This document shows, piece after piece, positions 24,370 through 36,895 of a DNA stretch of 64,000 nt. Positions within the stretch are counted from its first letter, which is position 1. Each line of letters opens with the position of its first letter. The position numbers and the translations under genes are program-made. A model generated the notes under the pieces. That model did no database searches, was not told the DNA's origin, and worked only from the letters and a program-made list of their open reading frames with translations. Origin of the DNA: Phylloscopus collybita (lineage: Eukaryota; Chordata; Aves; Passeriformes; Phylloscopidae); the NCBI GenBank assembly GCA_027886175.1, contig JAJNNQ010000024.1, positions 2,092,001-2,156,000 on the forward strand. The letters are read 5' to 3'.

Positions 24370-27300
24370 CAGGTTGCCTTTTGTTCCCTGCCTAAAATCT
24401 GAGTTGTCTTATAGCCAAGTGTAAGGTAGATGGGAAAGAAGAACTGTGTTAATATTGTCTTAACATTGTCCAACTTACTATTGTCTAAAGTAATAATTTT
24501 TATTTTTTTATCACTTTGAAATTCAGTCAACACAGGCTGCATTATAGGATTTTTTTTCCATCCCTCATTTTCAGAAGTGTCCGTCTTTCTGAAATACAAG
24601 TTTATGGAAGTAAAACCTCTTGCCAGAGGAAATTCTGTCCCACAGCTCCTGTGGAAGATGTGCAACCACAAAAAACTGAGACCACAGGCTGGGATTTTCC
24701 CTGCCTAGACCAGGAAGTCAATCAGATGCTCAGAATTCAGTCTGAGAATTCCAGAATTCTGGAAATTCTAGCCAGAAGTGTTTCTGTAGCTGCCTGCACA
24801 GTTGTTTGCTGGAAAAGAAAGGTGATTTAAGGCAATGGGATGGGAAATGAAGCTCGATTCTCCCACAGGATTTTCCGTTCATTCTGCATTCTTGTAACTT
24901 CAAGTCCATAGAAAGACACCAATTGAAGCTTGACAGGAACAGGCAGCTTGTAGGAAGTTGATTTTGTATTGTCAAAGCGACATTAACGTTTTAAGGAAAT
25001 GCTTTCAAAGCTCAGTGGATTGAAGTAAATCCCAAATCAGACAAATGTCTGAGAAAGTAGTGCTTGATGTTTTTTGTAGCCTAAACCCTGAGCAAAGCTA
25101 TTTTTTGGCTTGCACTGGATATGCAGTTTGAACGTGGTATCAAGCATTTCTTACTGCCTTCCCCCAGCCACTGTCATCAGCAAGCTGCTTAGCTTTCTTG
25201 TCAGTAATTCTGATAGTTGTGCTTGCTTTTACAGTTTCAAGTTTACTTTTGGAGCATTCCCTGGAGGGTGTCTTAACTGAACCAAGATTTGAATTCTATG
25301 GGGAAAAAAAAAGGAAATCTAAATAGAAAGAACTATTGTTCTCTTATAATTGAGCTGAGATTCCTGCTCATGTCAGAGATGTTGGTCAGCTTTCATGTAC
25401 ATAGCTGTAAACCTGAGGCAGTCCATCAAATCAAAAGAACTCTTCCCTTTGAAGAGGGGCAGGAGTCCAAGTTGTTTTGGGGGGGTTTGCCTCTCTGTAA
25501 CTCAGTTACCCCACTGAAAAGGCAAAAAGATTCTGCTTTAAGACATGATAAAGTATTCTGGAAAGAATTATGCCAGAATATCTCTATGACAGCTACGGCT
25601 GAGGGACAAGAGAGACAAGAGAGAGTGAAATCTTAAGCAGAGTGCAAGTTTATATTTAACCTTTGGATTGCATCTGGCCACTGGAGCCAGATTGTAAACT
25701 CCAGAACTGCTGAGGCAGCAGCTGAGTATCAATGAGCCAGTGGTCTGGGCTGATGTTCAAAAGGAATATAATCTGAGTTAAGGATTAGAGAATCAGCATA
25801 TTCATATGGTTTATACCACTACAGCATATGTATTTATTCATATTAATCATGCTGCAACATTCCCTCTGCTCCTCATGCTTCCAGTTGAAGCACTTTATCT
25901 GATGCTTGGGAAGAGTGTTGTCCCCTGAGGTTTCACTGCAGTTCACCACCAGACAAATACTTCACTAGAATGGCAATGTCAAAAACAACACAGAAACTCA
26001 GGCAGAGGCTCCTCTCATTTCTCTTTTCCCAAACAAATGGTCACAAACCCCACACCATCAGAGCACTGTTTCCAACCCAGAGCCTCATTTCACTGTCACT
26101 CCATAAGATGATGTATTTATGTTTGTCACCAGTTACCACTCGTGTCTCTTCAGAATTCCCTCTCCCCTCAGTCTGTGTTATCCAGGACCAATGACTCACT
26201 AACAGCCTTAACAACTCCTCCAGCTTCTCCTCGAGTTAGTCTGACAGAATTCAAAGGGATTGATCATTTTATATCCCTTCAACAGAAACAATGCTGCTTT
26301 TTTTTTTTTTGTTTGTGGCTGCTTGCTTTGATGAAAAAACAACCCTACTTACACAATGTTTTTTTGAGCCTCAATCTGCTAGAAAGCATCACTTCATAAA
26401 ACTGCCTGAAACAACAAGTCCTTGAAAAGGTATTGATGGATCCAAGCAATATCTAAAATGGTATTTAATTTAGTTACTGAGAGCTTATGTTCTGACAGGA
26501 AAACAAATTCCTGCCCTAGCAACATAAACAATGTAAATTTTCACAGCCCCATATATTCAATGTGGATGTGCAGCACTTCTGTACTACTCAAAACTTATTA
26601 AAATATTCACTTGTTAGTCTAAAGAACCATCTGAGAGATCCCACTTGCAGCCTCATACAGGTTGGGGTTTTTTTAAGGGATGATTGGCACTTTTTGCCAA
26701 AATTCGATCAAATTCGGTCAGATTGTATTTCACACCCATTCCTCAATAAACTCATTATCAAATCTAGACACAGGGTACCTCAAATGACATTACAATCAGC
26801 CACCACCTTCCTGAGCAGCTGCTGAACCTGGCCTGGCCACTTTTCTATGGTTTCAGGGAAGATGATAGTCAGATAGTCAAATGTACAAATAGAGGTTTAA
26901 TGCAAGACCAAATGCAAATTAAACCCTTGCCTGTGTTCTCAGCCTAAACCAAGCATTTCTCTGCCTGGAAAACCATGGAACAGAATCACCTGGGCCTGAG
27001 ATAGGCAAGCACCAGGCCCTAAATTTGATATGGTCTTAAACCCAGCAAGCCTTTGCATTATCTGGCACATGTCTGCAGCAAAAGACACATTTATGTGTTT
27101 CACAGAATCCTGGATGAAATTAATTATTTACTAGAACGCCAAATTATTTCAATATTTTGACCACATGTCCACGTTGCTGGATAGTGTGAACTGGTTTGTT
27201 TATTCAGGCAAGAAATATCTGTTCTTGAAAAGCCAACACAATATTTGGATACCTGAACTTTTTTCTTTCACTGAGATTTCTAGAGCAATAACAAGACAAA

Positions 27301-27516
27301 ACAGGGAAATCAAAAGAATGTTGCTACAGAATTAAAGATGTTGGACTGGTTGGACCTCATCATAACACTATAATCCAAACACTTTTGTTTGGAACTGTAA
27401 AAAGAAATTAATGATGAAAAAATCAGTATGAGAAAATGCTGAGCCTGTTGTGCATGGCAGAGGGAGGCGAAAAAATTGTTTGGATATTTCATGATTCATT
27501 CTTCGTTTCTGTTTTC
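24370..27516. other. Unique AT-rich sequence, no gene seen
   Basis: A 16-bp perfect palindrome lies at 24749-24764. A G7 run lies near 25480. Open frames such as 25289-25636 (115 codons) and 24516-24830 have no recognised motif or exon context. No transposon is recognised. Confidence 0.55.
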
Positions 27517-27542
27517 TTTTTTTTTTTTTTTTTTTTTTTTTT
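27517..27542. repeat. Poly(T) tract, 26 bp
   Basis: T26, followed directly by ACAG, as at 23.06 kb. No mobile element is recognised next to it. Confidence 0.95.
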
Positions 27543-30500
27543 ACAGTTAAGCTAAAACCCAAATATTTTCATAGCATTCCAAAGATGTTTTAAATGGCAG
27601 GAATAAATACATATGGCAAGGGAAGCTGGAGACATTTTTTGCTTGCCATGTACTTAAAATATGTTTCACAATGAGAGTGTCACTACATTGTTATGCATGA
27701 TGTTATCTCAGCTGGGAAAATGAAATCACACAAAATGTTCTTGATTTTGAAGAAAATCAGTAAGTGACCAAATTTAATAAACACCACTCAAAAACACTGA
27801 AAAACATCTGCAGGGAATTTTCTCCCTTGGAGTTCAGCTTGCAAAAATTGATAAATAATCATGTTATCCAAGAACATTAAAAAAACATTAAAGTTGTTTG
27901 TCATGTTTAGGTTTAGAAACAGAGAGGAACCTGACAATACTTTTGTGCTTTGTAGGTCTCACCTTTTTCTTTGAGCACAGGCTGTTTCAAAAGTTGATTA
28001 ATTTGATTTATGCCACTTTTTGGTCAGTACAGTAGGAAAAAGACAAATATAAAATGCTCATTTCCAATCTATGAAATGGCTGCAAAGTTTTGAGTCAGTA
28101 GCTTCAACAGGAGCCATGGGAAAAAGAAAATTAAAATCATTCCATCATCCCATGAACTAAGAAAATATTTCTTGTAACGACTTGACAATCCATTACAAGT
28201 ACTTTATGAGCTGAATTGTCCACTCAGCTATAGAAAAGCAGCTTAAAACCTATAAAATAACTCAGTTTTCAAAAACTGATTCTTGCCAAGTGGAATTCAA
28301 TGTTCTATCCTCCATCAATAAATAAGCCTTCTGTAACAGAAAACAAATTACATCTTTGCAATCAAACAAGGGTGTGGGGCAGACTGTCCAGCTGATGCTT
28401 TTTTGTGCTCCAGGATATTTTCTTGAAACATGAAGCAGGAGCTGAGACTGCTGCAAACTTTCAGGATTCATTCAGCTGCCAGGAGCAGTGGTAATCAAGA
28501 AAGACTGCTGGGTTCTTCCAGCACGTTTCAACAAACTCAAAAAAAAACCCCAAGCCAATTTTAATATCATGCAACCTGTTGATTTGCATATATTTAACAT
28601 TTTTATTAATTATGAAGTAAGAAGAATAATTCCAAATTAATTTGCAGCAGTTTGGCTCCAGTTTACCTGTCAAATGCATTGTCTGAGCTATGGGCCAGTA
28701 GCTTTTACTTAAAAAAAACCTGCCTTTGACAGCTGGAATATTTCCTTTAAAGCTTGGATTACTGTTAATGTAGCCCAATTTTTTGCCTTGTTCTGGAAGC
28801 AGACAATGAATTTCACCAGCTGGCAGAGAGCTCTGAAATTATGTTACTTATGGCATTCATTTGTAAAGCTTCAAATTGGGGAGCTGGAGAAGGCAGGCCT
28901 GGTTAGGCTTACAAACCACTGTTTGATTCTCATCATATTTAAAAAACCCAAATAGCATTGCTGTTCCTCTTCCTTTACAGAAAAAGCCTCTTAACTGAGA
29001 GGTTAAGACAGAAATCAGCTTTGCAGAAGAGTATTGGGGTGTCCTAAAAATGAGAAAATTCAGGAATGTGCTTGTCTGCTAAGGAAGGCCAACACCTCAC
29101 ACTGGGCTGAATTACAAGGCTGCAACAATAATTCCAAAGGAAATTTTCCTCATCAAAACTTCTTTTGCATTTTCTTGAGGGGAAAAAGGGGGAAAAAGGC
29201 TGCTTAATAAATATCTTAGTTCTAAGTGTGGCATTCTGGTTTTATTATTTCATGAGGCAAGTAATAGTTTACTTGTTTTTTTTTCTTAGATTCAAAACTG
29301 ATACCAACTCTATAAGCACCAATAACGAAAGTACTCATAGGGATGAACCCAAATTCCTTGGACTATCAGTATTTTTTTTTGCTTTTTTTGTTTTGGTGGG
29401 GTTTTTTTTACTCTATTTGCTGAAAACTTATTTTTACATCACTCTTCCAATTTCACACCAAGTTACATTTAACAAGAAAAAAAAAACCCCTCTGTGCAAT
29501 TAAGGATCCTATTTGTAAAAACCTTACTCAGTCTGCATTACAGCTGTTAATTAAATAAAACAAACAGACCAACCAACACTTGAGTTTGTGGTTTATTTGG
29601 GGGGAATGGGGGTGTTCATTGTTTGCTTGTTTTGGGGTGGAGGCTGTCACAGGTTTTATTTTAACCTGGTCACTTCAATCTACAGGTGCTCAGAAGAAAA
29701 ATTGTGTTTGAGTAAATCTTGACCTTAAGATTTACTGCTTTCATGTTGCTCAAAACGACATAATTTTTCAGGGGAAATATTCTCTGGATGATCACACACT
29801 TGGAGGTACCTCTTCCTTTAAAACAATGCCTTTGGAAGAGAGCTTTTAATACTTGATCTGAATGGAATTTTGTACAACCAGGCCTCTAAAGCTCAGCCTG
29901 GAAACGCTGTGATGTGAATTACAGGTAAATAAATGGGATTAGAGTCTGTAGATCTCCACGGGTTTTACTAGAATCAAGAATGATTATCAGAGTAAGTGTC
30001 CCACGTTTCTTCACTGGCTCCACTTCTGGTTTGTTTATTTTGACCATAGTTGGAATAAGATCTTTAGTGCTTCATAGCATCTGAAGTGCTTTAGTTTGGC
30101 TTGTAAAAGAAGTACAAATCAAACATGGCATTTCTTTCAAATCACATTTCAGTCAGATTCATGTTATTCACCCCTCTGAACCGATCCTTCAAAACAGAAG
30201 GTTAAAAATGTTTTACGTTTTCACTGTGCCAACTGAAACAAACCCAAATGTGAGCCATTAGCAAGTTGTGAGAGACCATCCAGAGAGATTTCACCAGGCT
30301 CCTGTCCCTGGGAAAGTATTTTCTTTTCTCTCTATTCCGTGTGTGATCACCAGGCAGGGGCAGACACTCCAAGCAGATATCCACAATTAACAATCTCACA
30401 ACTCCTGGTCGGAGGCTCTTGGTGTATTTATACCAATGTCCAGCCATTGCTTCAGGAGCAAATTTTAGGTCAAATCCACCACTTTTTGTTGAAGAGTTAC

Positions 30501-33107
30501 TTGGGTAATCTAGCTGGGGAAAACCTATGCTTTTTCCAGAATATCTTCTTTGTTACCAGGTCTAAAAGCTTTATTTTAGACTGTTTCCCATTGTATTGGA
30601 TCCATATCTAGCAGACCAAACAGCCTGGTGTGTCTCTTAGGCAGAGCTTGACTTCATCTGTCAAGATAATTTGGGCTTTGCAACCAGCCTGGCTTTGTTT
30701 TGCCTCCTCAGTGAAGGGAAACAATAAAATATTGGGAATGCCAAGACCTTGGAGTCAGTCAGGTGTTGTTTTTGTGCAGGGAATCTGAATCATCAGCCAC
30801 TTGAAAAGCAGCTGAGCTAATTAGTTCAAAATTAGTTTCAGCAGCTTGGGAACAAATACTCTCAGGCTAAGCCACCAAAATACCAGTGCTGTTGCCCAGG
30901 ACATTGAAATAAGAATTTGGTATCGTGGGCCTGGTGGCATCTCATTGATGTAATTTATGTTTGGGGGTTGAGGAGTTGAGGTTTTCCTGTTTTTTGGTTA
31001 GATATGAGACTAGAAACACCTCATAAAACACTTAAAACACTATAATTTGCAGAAATATACTTCTGTCTAGTTCCCCCCTCCCCTTTTATTTACACCTTTT
31101 TTCTGCTTCCTCATTTTCAGTCATTACATAAAAATATGCATAAACCAGACATTTTATACTCAAGGCATATTAAGAGAAACCTAATTCTGAATTGTTGCTC
31201 ATTTAACTGTGTGCCTTGACAAAGCATCACCAGTGAATCTCCATTTACCAAGTTCCCAACGATTTAGGAACACACCTTCAGGAACATGACTTCATGTGCT
31301 TTATCCCACTTTATCTTATCCCCACACTATCCTGGATTCGGTTTCCTCTGCCCTCTTTTGCTCCCTTCTGTGGTGAATGGGCTCTGGAAAATGCTGGGTG
31401 TGGAGAGACTTCCTTGCTCACTAGGGAAGAGAGGAGTTTTCCCATCCCAAGGAGTGCTGGTTGTTATTGTTCCTCACGCCCTTCTGAATCATAGAAAGCA
31501 ACCCCCTGCTTCTCAATATCAGGCTTTTCAACACAGGACAAGTGAAAAAAAACGACTTAAAATCATGCCCTCTACCAAAAGCACCATTTTCCAGGCACAT
31601 GGATAAACTCCACCCTGGATATCTGACCATAAATCTCTGATTTCTGTGGGAAATAGTCAAGCATGTTATGTAGAGCAGATATAAAAAGCATAACTTTTGC
31701 CCCTCAGTGAGGTCAGTTAATTGTGAAACCTTACAATTGCTTCTTGATGCTTTCAATTAAACTTTGCACATTCATCCCCTTAATCTGGGGGGACTCAGCT
31801 CAGGCAGATTGCATGAAAACTGAACACAGAACCTATTCCATAAAACAGCCAAATGAGCCAGCCACCATAAAAACTAGGAGGGTGTATTGTACATTTTCAT
31901 GTGGACAAGGGGGACTCCACCTATTTCCACTTGGGATTTATATCCAGCATCTCACACGCATTTAAAGAGGGAAAATAAATTAGGTCATATGAAACTCCAC
32001 AGGAGCTGCTGTTAAAATGGTTTGATGTTTTGTCTGCAGATCATGGAGTTGTCACAAACAAACTGGTAGGCATTGCAATGAAATATTCATCTGTGTAAAC
32101 CTAATATTTTTATAACATAATAATCCTATTTTGAGAATGAAAGGACTGGTAATTTGAGCAGTGCAGGCCCTAAAATGAATACAAACCAAGAGTGATCTTA
32201 TTCAAGCATAACAGTTTTGCTGTTGTTGTAAACCACAGTCCTTGTTTAGGAAAAACAGCTACTGATTCATGCTGGGCCAATTCTAATATTTGAAAATACA
32301 AGTTTTTGTTGTGTTATGTAAAGCTGTCCTACATGAAGTTTACCATCCCCTCAAGTCCCCATTGAAAAAAAATCCCAAATTATCTGCCTCTTTCCATTCT
32401 GTTCACATTTTCCCCATTTCTCCATCCTCACCATCACTCACTCAAACTGATTTCATCAACCAACAGCATACATGCAAAAAGTAAGTGAAACCCACCCTTT
32501 GACCTTTAGCACACACTCCTGCTGCCCACTTTGATTTTCCCAGACCTCCCTTTCTGCAGATGACAAAAGCAGTGCTCAAGACCTGTAACTTCCACTTATT
32601 ATTCTAGAGGATGTGCCAGGACAAAGCCAGACATGGAAACTCCTGCTTTCACCAGGGGGAGAAGAGGGAAGGGGTGGTATCTTTTTCTAAGGTGAGAAGT
32701 GGATCTCAAACAATAAACTTTATGTAGGAAAAATTATTCATCCCTGATGCTATTCTAAGTTAAAACTGCAGTATTCTAGTTAAAACTGCAGCTCTGACCA
32801 ACTGCCTGTAAAATGCTGATAAACTATCAGTTTTCTTCTTGAAAACCAAAAGAGGAGATGTGATAGCAGCTTTTAGCCTGCATGATTTCATCTAAGATCA
32901 CGGCAACTTAGTCTACCAGAAGAGAAAGGAGAATTGGTATCACAGTTTGATTTCTAATTGCTGAAAGTTGCACTACAGTGAATGCCGTGATGATAAATTT
33001 TGACAGGTTTTTATGGAAGAATTATTTTCTCTCTGCTGTGGATCTTCTCACAACATTCAGCATCTAATATTCTGTCAGCAGCTGATTTCCTTATTTACTT
33101 TTTGCAG
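27543..33107. other. Unique AT-rich sequence, no gene seen
   Basis: No exon, CR1 or LTR is recognised. A small tandem duplication lies at 32751-32791 (listed separately). T-rich runs occur at about 29270-29410. The frames at 30339-30611 and 31286-31606 overlap frames on the other strand and have no supporting motif. Confidence 0.55.
32751..32791. repeat. Tandem duplication of a 20/21-bp unit
   Basis: The unit TATTCTA(A)GTTAAAACTGCAG occurs twice back to back and differs by one base insertion. It looks like a recent slippage-type duplication. Confidence 0.9.
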
Positions 33108-33308
33108 CATTTCACACCTGTGGAATGAGTGGAGAAAAACTTCCAGCAAAGCCCTTGTACCTCAGTGCAATGGGCAGAAATCACCAGGAGATCATCCACA
33201 GATAAGAGTTTATTACCCAAAACTTGCCCCACAGTGTGGAGGAAGGAGTCTGAACATTTCTGGCCCATCCCTGACAGCATCTCCCACAAAAGGAGCAGCC
33301 AGCTGCAG
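33108..33308 (+). other. Exon-like segment with strong splice-like boundaries, unrecognised
   Basis: The segment is preceded by a pyrimidine-rich tract ending TTACTTTTTGCAG, a good 3' splice-site match. It is followed by CTGCAG then GTAAGG, a near-consensus 5' splice site. It is 201 nt long. One frame (first base completing a codon, two bases left over) stays open throughout and gives 66 codons. The segment is richer in GC than its surroundings. The predicted peptide contains cysteines, prolines and serines but no family I recognise. It could be an exon of a coding or long noncoding transcript, or a chance pseudo-exon. Nothing else in the window forms a gene model with it. Confidence 0.25.
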
Positions 33309-36300
33309 GTAAGGGGTTGACAAAGTTCTCAAAAACACCCCAATTTTTACCAACCCAGGCTAAAGCAGTGTGTGTGAGCGTGTCAGGTATCCAGGGAATA
33401 ATCTGCTGGATAGATCTGGCTTCCTGATACCACCCCAGAGGGTTTCAAACAGGCAAGAACATGAGAAAATCTGGCCCACTCCACATGCACTGTTAAATAA
33501 CAGAGGGTACAGAAATCCATTTAAGATTCCTTGCCAGCTAATAACTGACACATTATCCCATATTGCACTTCCCTGAGGGCATTGGCACTTCATTTGTCAA
33601 AGGCAGTCCCCATTTTATAACCAGGATTTCCAATGTCCACCCTTCTCCACACACATAAATCCTAGAAAAGAGACTTCCTATTTTATTTTCCCATGCAGGT
33701 AAGCTCTCCCAAAGGAAACAAACTAAAAGCTGAGATAATATACAAGACTTTGGACTCTTAATCATGTGTCAGATCATATTAGATGTTAAAAGCTTTAAGG
33801 AAAAGATGTTTTTTGAGTGAGATGTGGTTAAAGAAACAGAAGATAATACCTGGCCCTGAAAAATTCACTGTCGTTACTCAGCACACAATAAAGAAATGAG
33901 ACAAACAGAAGAGGAGAGGAAAGAAGAGCAAGGAAACATAAATGTGAAAATCTGAAAGAGAAAAGACTAGCACCTAATAAAAGAATATCTCTATATTATT
34001 AAAAAATAATAAAAAAACCCCAATGATAGTGAAGGATATTGCACAGTTTCTCCTCAAAGGCAAATTTAAAAAAGAGTAAAGCAAACACTAAGATATTCAG
34101 GAGAGGAACCAGAAAGCTGAGAACCCCTTCAGGTAAAATGGCTGAAGGACTATGACCAATGCCTAATGACAAAGTTCTATTTAATTGCATGGAGAGGTTG
34201 GTGAAAGAAAACATATGATCAGAATTGAAACAAAAGGAATGTGATCACCTCATGTGTTTAAGAATAAAAAAAAGGGAAAATATTACAGCTATATAGGGGA
34301 AATATAGCAATGGCCACTGTCTGAACATAAAGCTGACAGTCCTCCAATACAGAAACACCCTTTAAATGCTTGTTATTTAGTTTTGGTTGTAAAGGTAAAT
34401 ATTGGGGTGGGATACTGGCATGGCATTCTGGATAAGACCTGCTGGAGAAGGTACTCAGAAAGCTCAGAAATCCTAATTTTCCAGCACCAGCACAGTCCTG
34501 ATACAACTCAGAAAAGGGAGGAAAGGAAGCCTGGAAGCAATAAAACAAGGACTGGTGGATCACTCTGAGTTAAACGAATTTATGTGGAAGTAATTTGTGA
34601 CAGCAGCAACTTAGAGCTTTACAGGAGTCCACAGGATATGACAGATCATGTGTGAGGCACATTCCCATGCATTTGTGTGATGAAAAAAGGGACACAAATT
34701 CTCCTTGTCTGGCAGTTCCACAACTCCTCACTGCTCCTGCACAATTGCTGCTTTTCCCAGATGATGCTGGGCACAGCACAACAGTGTGCAACACTTTGCT
34801 CTTACTCAGGGCTGAAAATATGTGAGTTCAGACCTAACTCTGCTTCCCCCACAGCTGCAAGGATGATTTTTTTCCATTTGCCTTCTGCCTCACAGGCAAA
34901 GGTTTGAATCTTCTCACCACACTGTAAACACCCAGCTTACAAAACAGGAGGATGACTAAAATGGTGACAACAGCCCTCAGCAATGAGAAGTAAAGAAAAG
35001 TCTGCATCTGGAAGGACAGGATGAAAACATTCCTCATAAAGAGCTCTCACACAAAAACCATAAAATTTAACTCTGCCAGGATGAGAGATCAAATCTGTCT
35101 TTTTTTTTTTTTTTTTCAGTGCTTTAATTTAAAGGGGGGGGTTAAAGTAATTTTGTCTGCATCTCTTAACACACCAATCATTAGCTGGGTTCCTGCTGTG
35201 TTTAGAAAATACTTTACTTCTTAATATTTTATTAAATCTAAACTTAGAACAAAATCAAAAAGTTGCCTTGTCTCTTGAAAAAAAACTTTTAGATCTCAAA
35301 TGTTCAGAAACAATGGTCCTCATACTGATTTTAAAAGCCAGTTGAAGGACTAGTTTTTCTCTCACAGCACAAATACTTGAACTTCAAAAAAAAAAAACAA
35401 AACAAAACAAGTCAAAGCCCCAAAAAACAACCAGTTTATTAAGCAATAACTGCCTTCACACCTGTCTAACCACAAGCCAGAGCCTCTCCTCGCTGACACC
35501 TTTGAAACCATTCCACACCAATGAGTTAAAATTCATCTCAGACAAGAATCAGGGGCTGCTTCTGGCAGCTTGTGGCTTCTGTAAAAGCACTGGGAATGTT
35601 CTGTAGGTCCATAGCTAAAGTATGAGCCATGGCAGCTTCTTAATAAACCAGTCAGGGCACCACAAACTTCCTTTTCTGAGTGAAAACCTGAGAGAGGGAA
35701 AAACTGTTGCCTGCTGGGAAAAGACTCCAATGTTTCTGAGGACAAGAATCCTCAAACGTTGTTTACAGCAAGTGATGCAATATTTTTTGCTCAGCTTTTC
35801 AAAATAACCTCAAGATGATGTTCCAGCAGCTCTCTGAACCCTCACAGCCACAGCTGCCAAGCAGTTTGTGCTCATCCCATGGCTGGAATTTTGGTTTCAG
35901 ACAGGGGAACTGTGGGTGAGGTAGGCAAGTTTCCATGGAAACCTGCCTAGTTTCTGCCAGGAGGAGCTAAGAAAAAAACAACTTTTTTTTCTCCCAGAGA
36001 GGTTTTTGATGATTTTGACTCAGCATTTTTCCAACAGTTCTATTAATAAAGCCCAGGATTTGTAGCAGGGGGCTGCACAATTCACACTGATCTCAGAGTG
36101 AATGACTCTGCTCCTGACTTTCCTACCAGCAGTTTATCTCAAAGACATTCTTCTTTCCACCAGGGCAAATCCCTGACACTCTTGTACATAATGTCTGTTA
36201 AAGTGTGTGTGTACACACCCAAGTCCCCAAAACCTCATCTTAAAGAATGAACTTTCAGTTTCTTACCTCTAACACTCATTTGGTTCTTTCAGAGGAAAGA

Positions 36301-36819
36301 TTACAGAATTATTCTACTGACATGATTTCTCCCAGCTCTGCCATCTATGGATTTTTATCTTTCACTGGATTTTTTTCCACACTGCATCTTGTTTGAGATT
36401 TTTTTTTTTCTCTTTGTGGGTGAGGTAATGGGAGGTAAAATTAGATTCTACCACCATGAAATTTACTCATCCTACACCTGAGAACCCCCAGGGCTTATCC
36501 TGTAACATGCTGCTACCTTGAATTCAGATAGAAAAAGGAGGTCCATGTATGGCTGGTAGTTTTTGTGCATTACTAATTATGAAAGAACACAAGCTTACTT
36601 TAATATTAGGAATTATGTCTTTTCCTGTGTGTCTATGTCTTTTCTTTTATGTCTTTACTTTTACTTGCAGCTTTTCTGCAAGTAAAATTTTGTAAAGATG
36701 CCACTGACTCTTGATGAAAGGGAAAGGATATTGGTTTTGTCTGAATTGAGAAGTGCTTAAAAAAAACCAGATTGTGCCACTCAAGAGCAAATTGATGGTA
36801 AGATGGCATCATATTATTC
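33309..36819. other. Unique AT-rich sequence, no gene seen
   Basis: It contains a 17-bp T run at 35100-35116 followed by CAG, an A12 run leading into (CAAAA)n at about 35385-35410, and a perfect 12-bp hairpin at 36659-36687. Short open frames occur on both strands without motifs. Confidence 0.55.
36659..36687. repeat. Perfect 12-bp inverted repeat, 5-nt loop
   Basis: TTTTACTTGCAG (36659-36670) pairs exactly with CTGCAAGTAAAA (36676-36687) around CTTTT. It lies in a T-rich stretch with repeated ATGTCTTT words. No larger stem extends beyond it, so it is probably not a pre-miRNA. Confidence 0.85.
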
Positions 36820-36895
36820 CTTCAGGTATTGGAAGACATCAGTTAGGTCACTCTGGAGCTTTTCTTTTCCAGGCTGAACAATTTAATTTGTGTAA
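36820..36895 (-). mobile_element. CR1 LINE internal fragment, minus strand
   Basis: The plus strand reads TCAGGTATTGGAAGACATCA, then a TCACTCTGGAGCTTTTCTTT block and CCAGGCTGAACAAT. This is the complement of the well-known CR1 module GTTCAGCCTGGAGAAGAGAA, which lies upstream of the 3' end. Only about 75 bp can be aligned by eye, and the rest has decayed or was never inserted. Confidence 0.75.
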
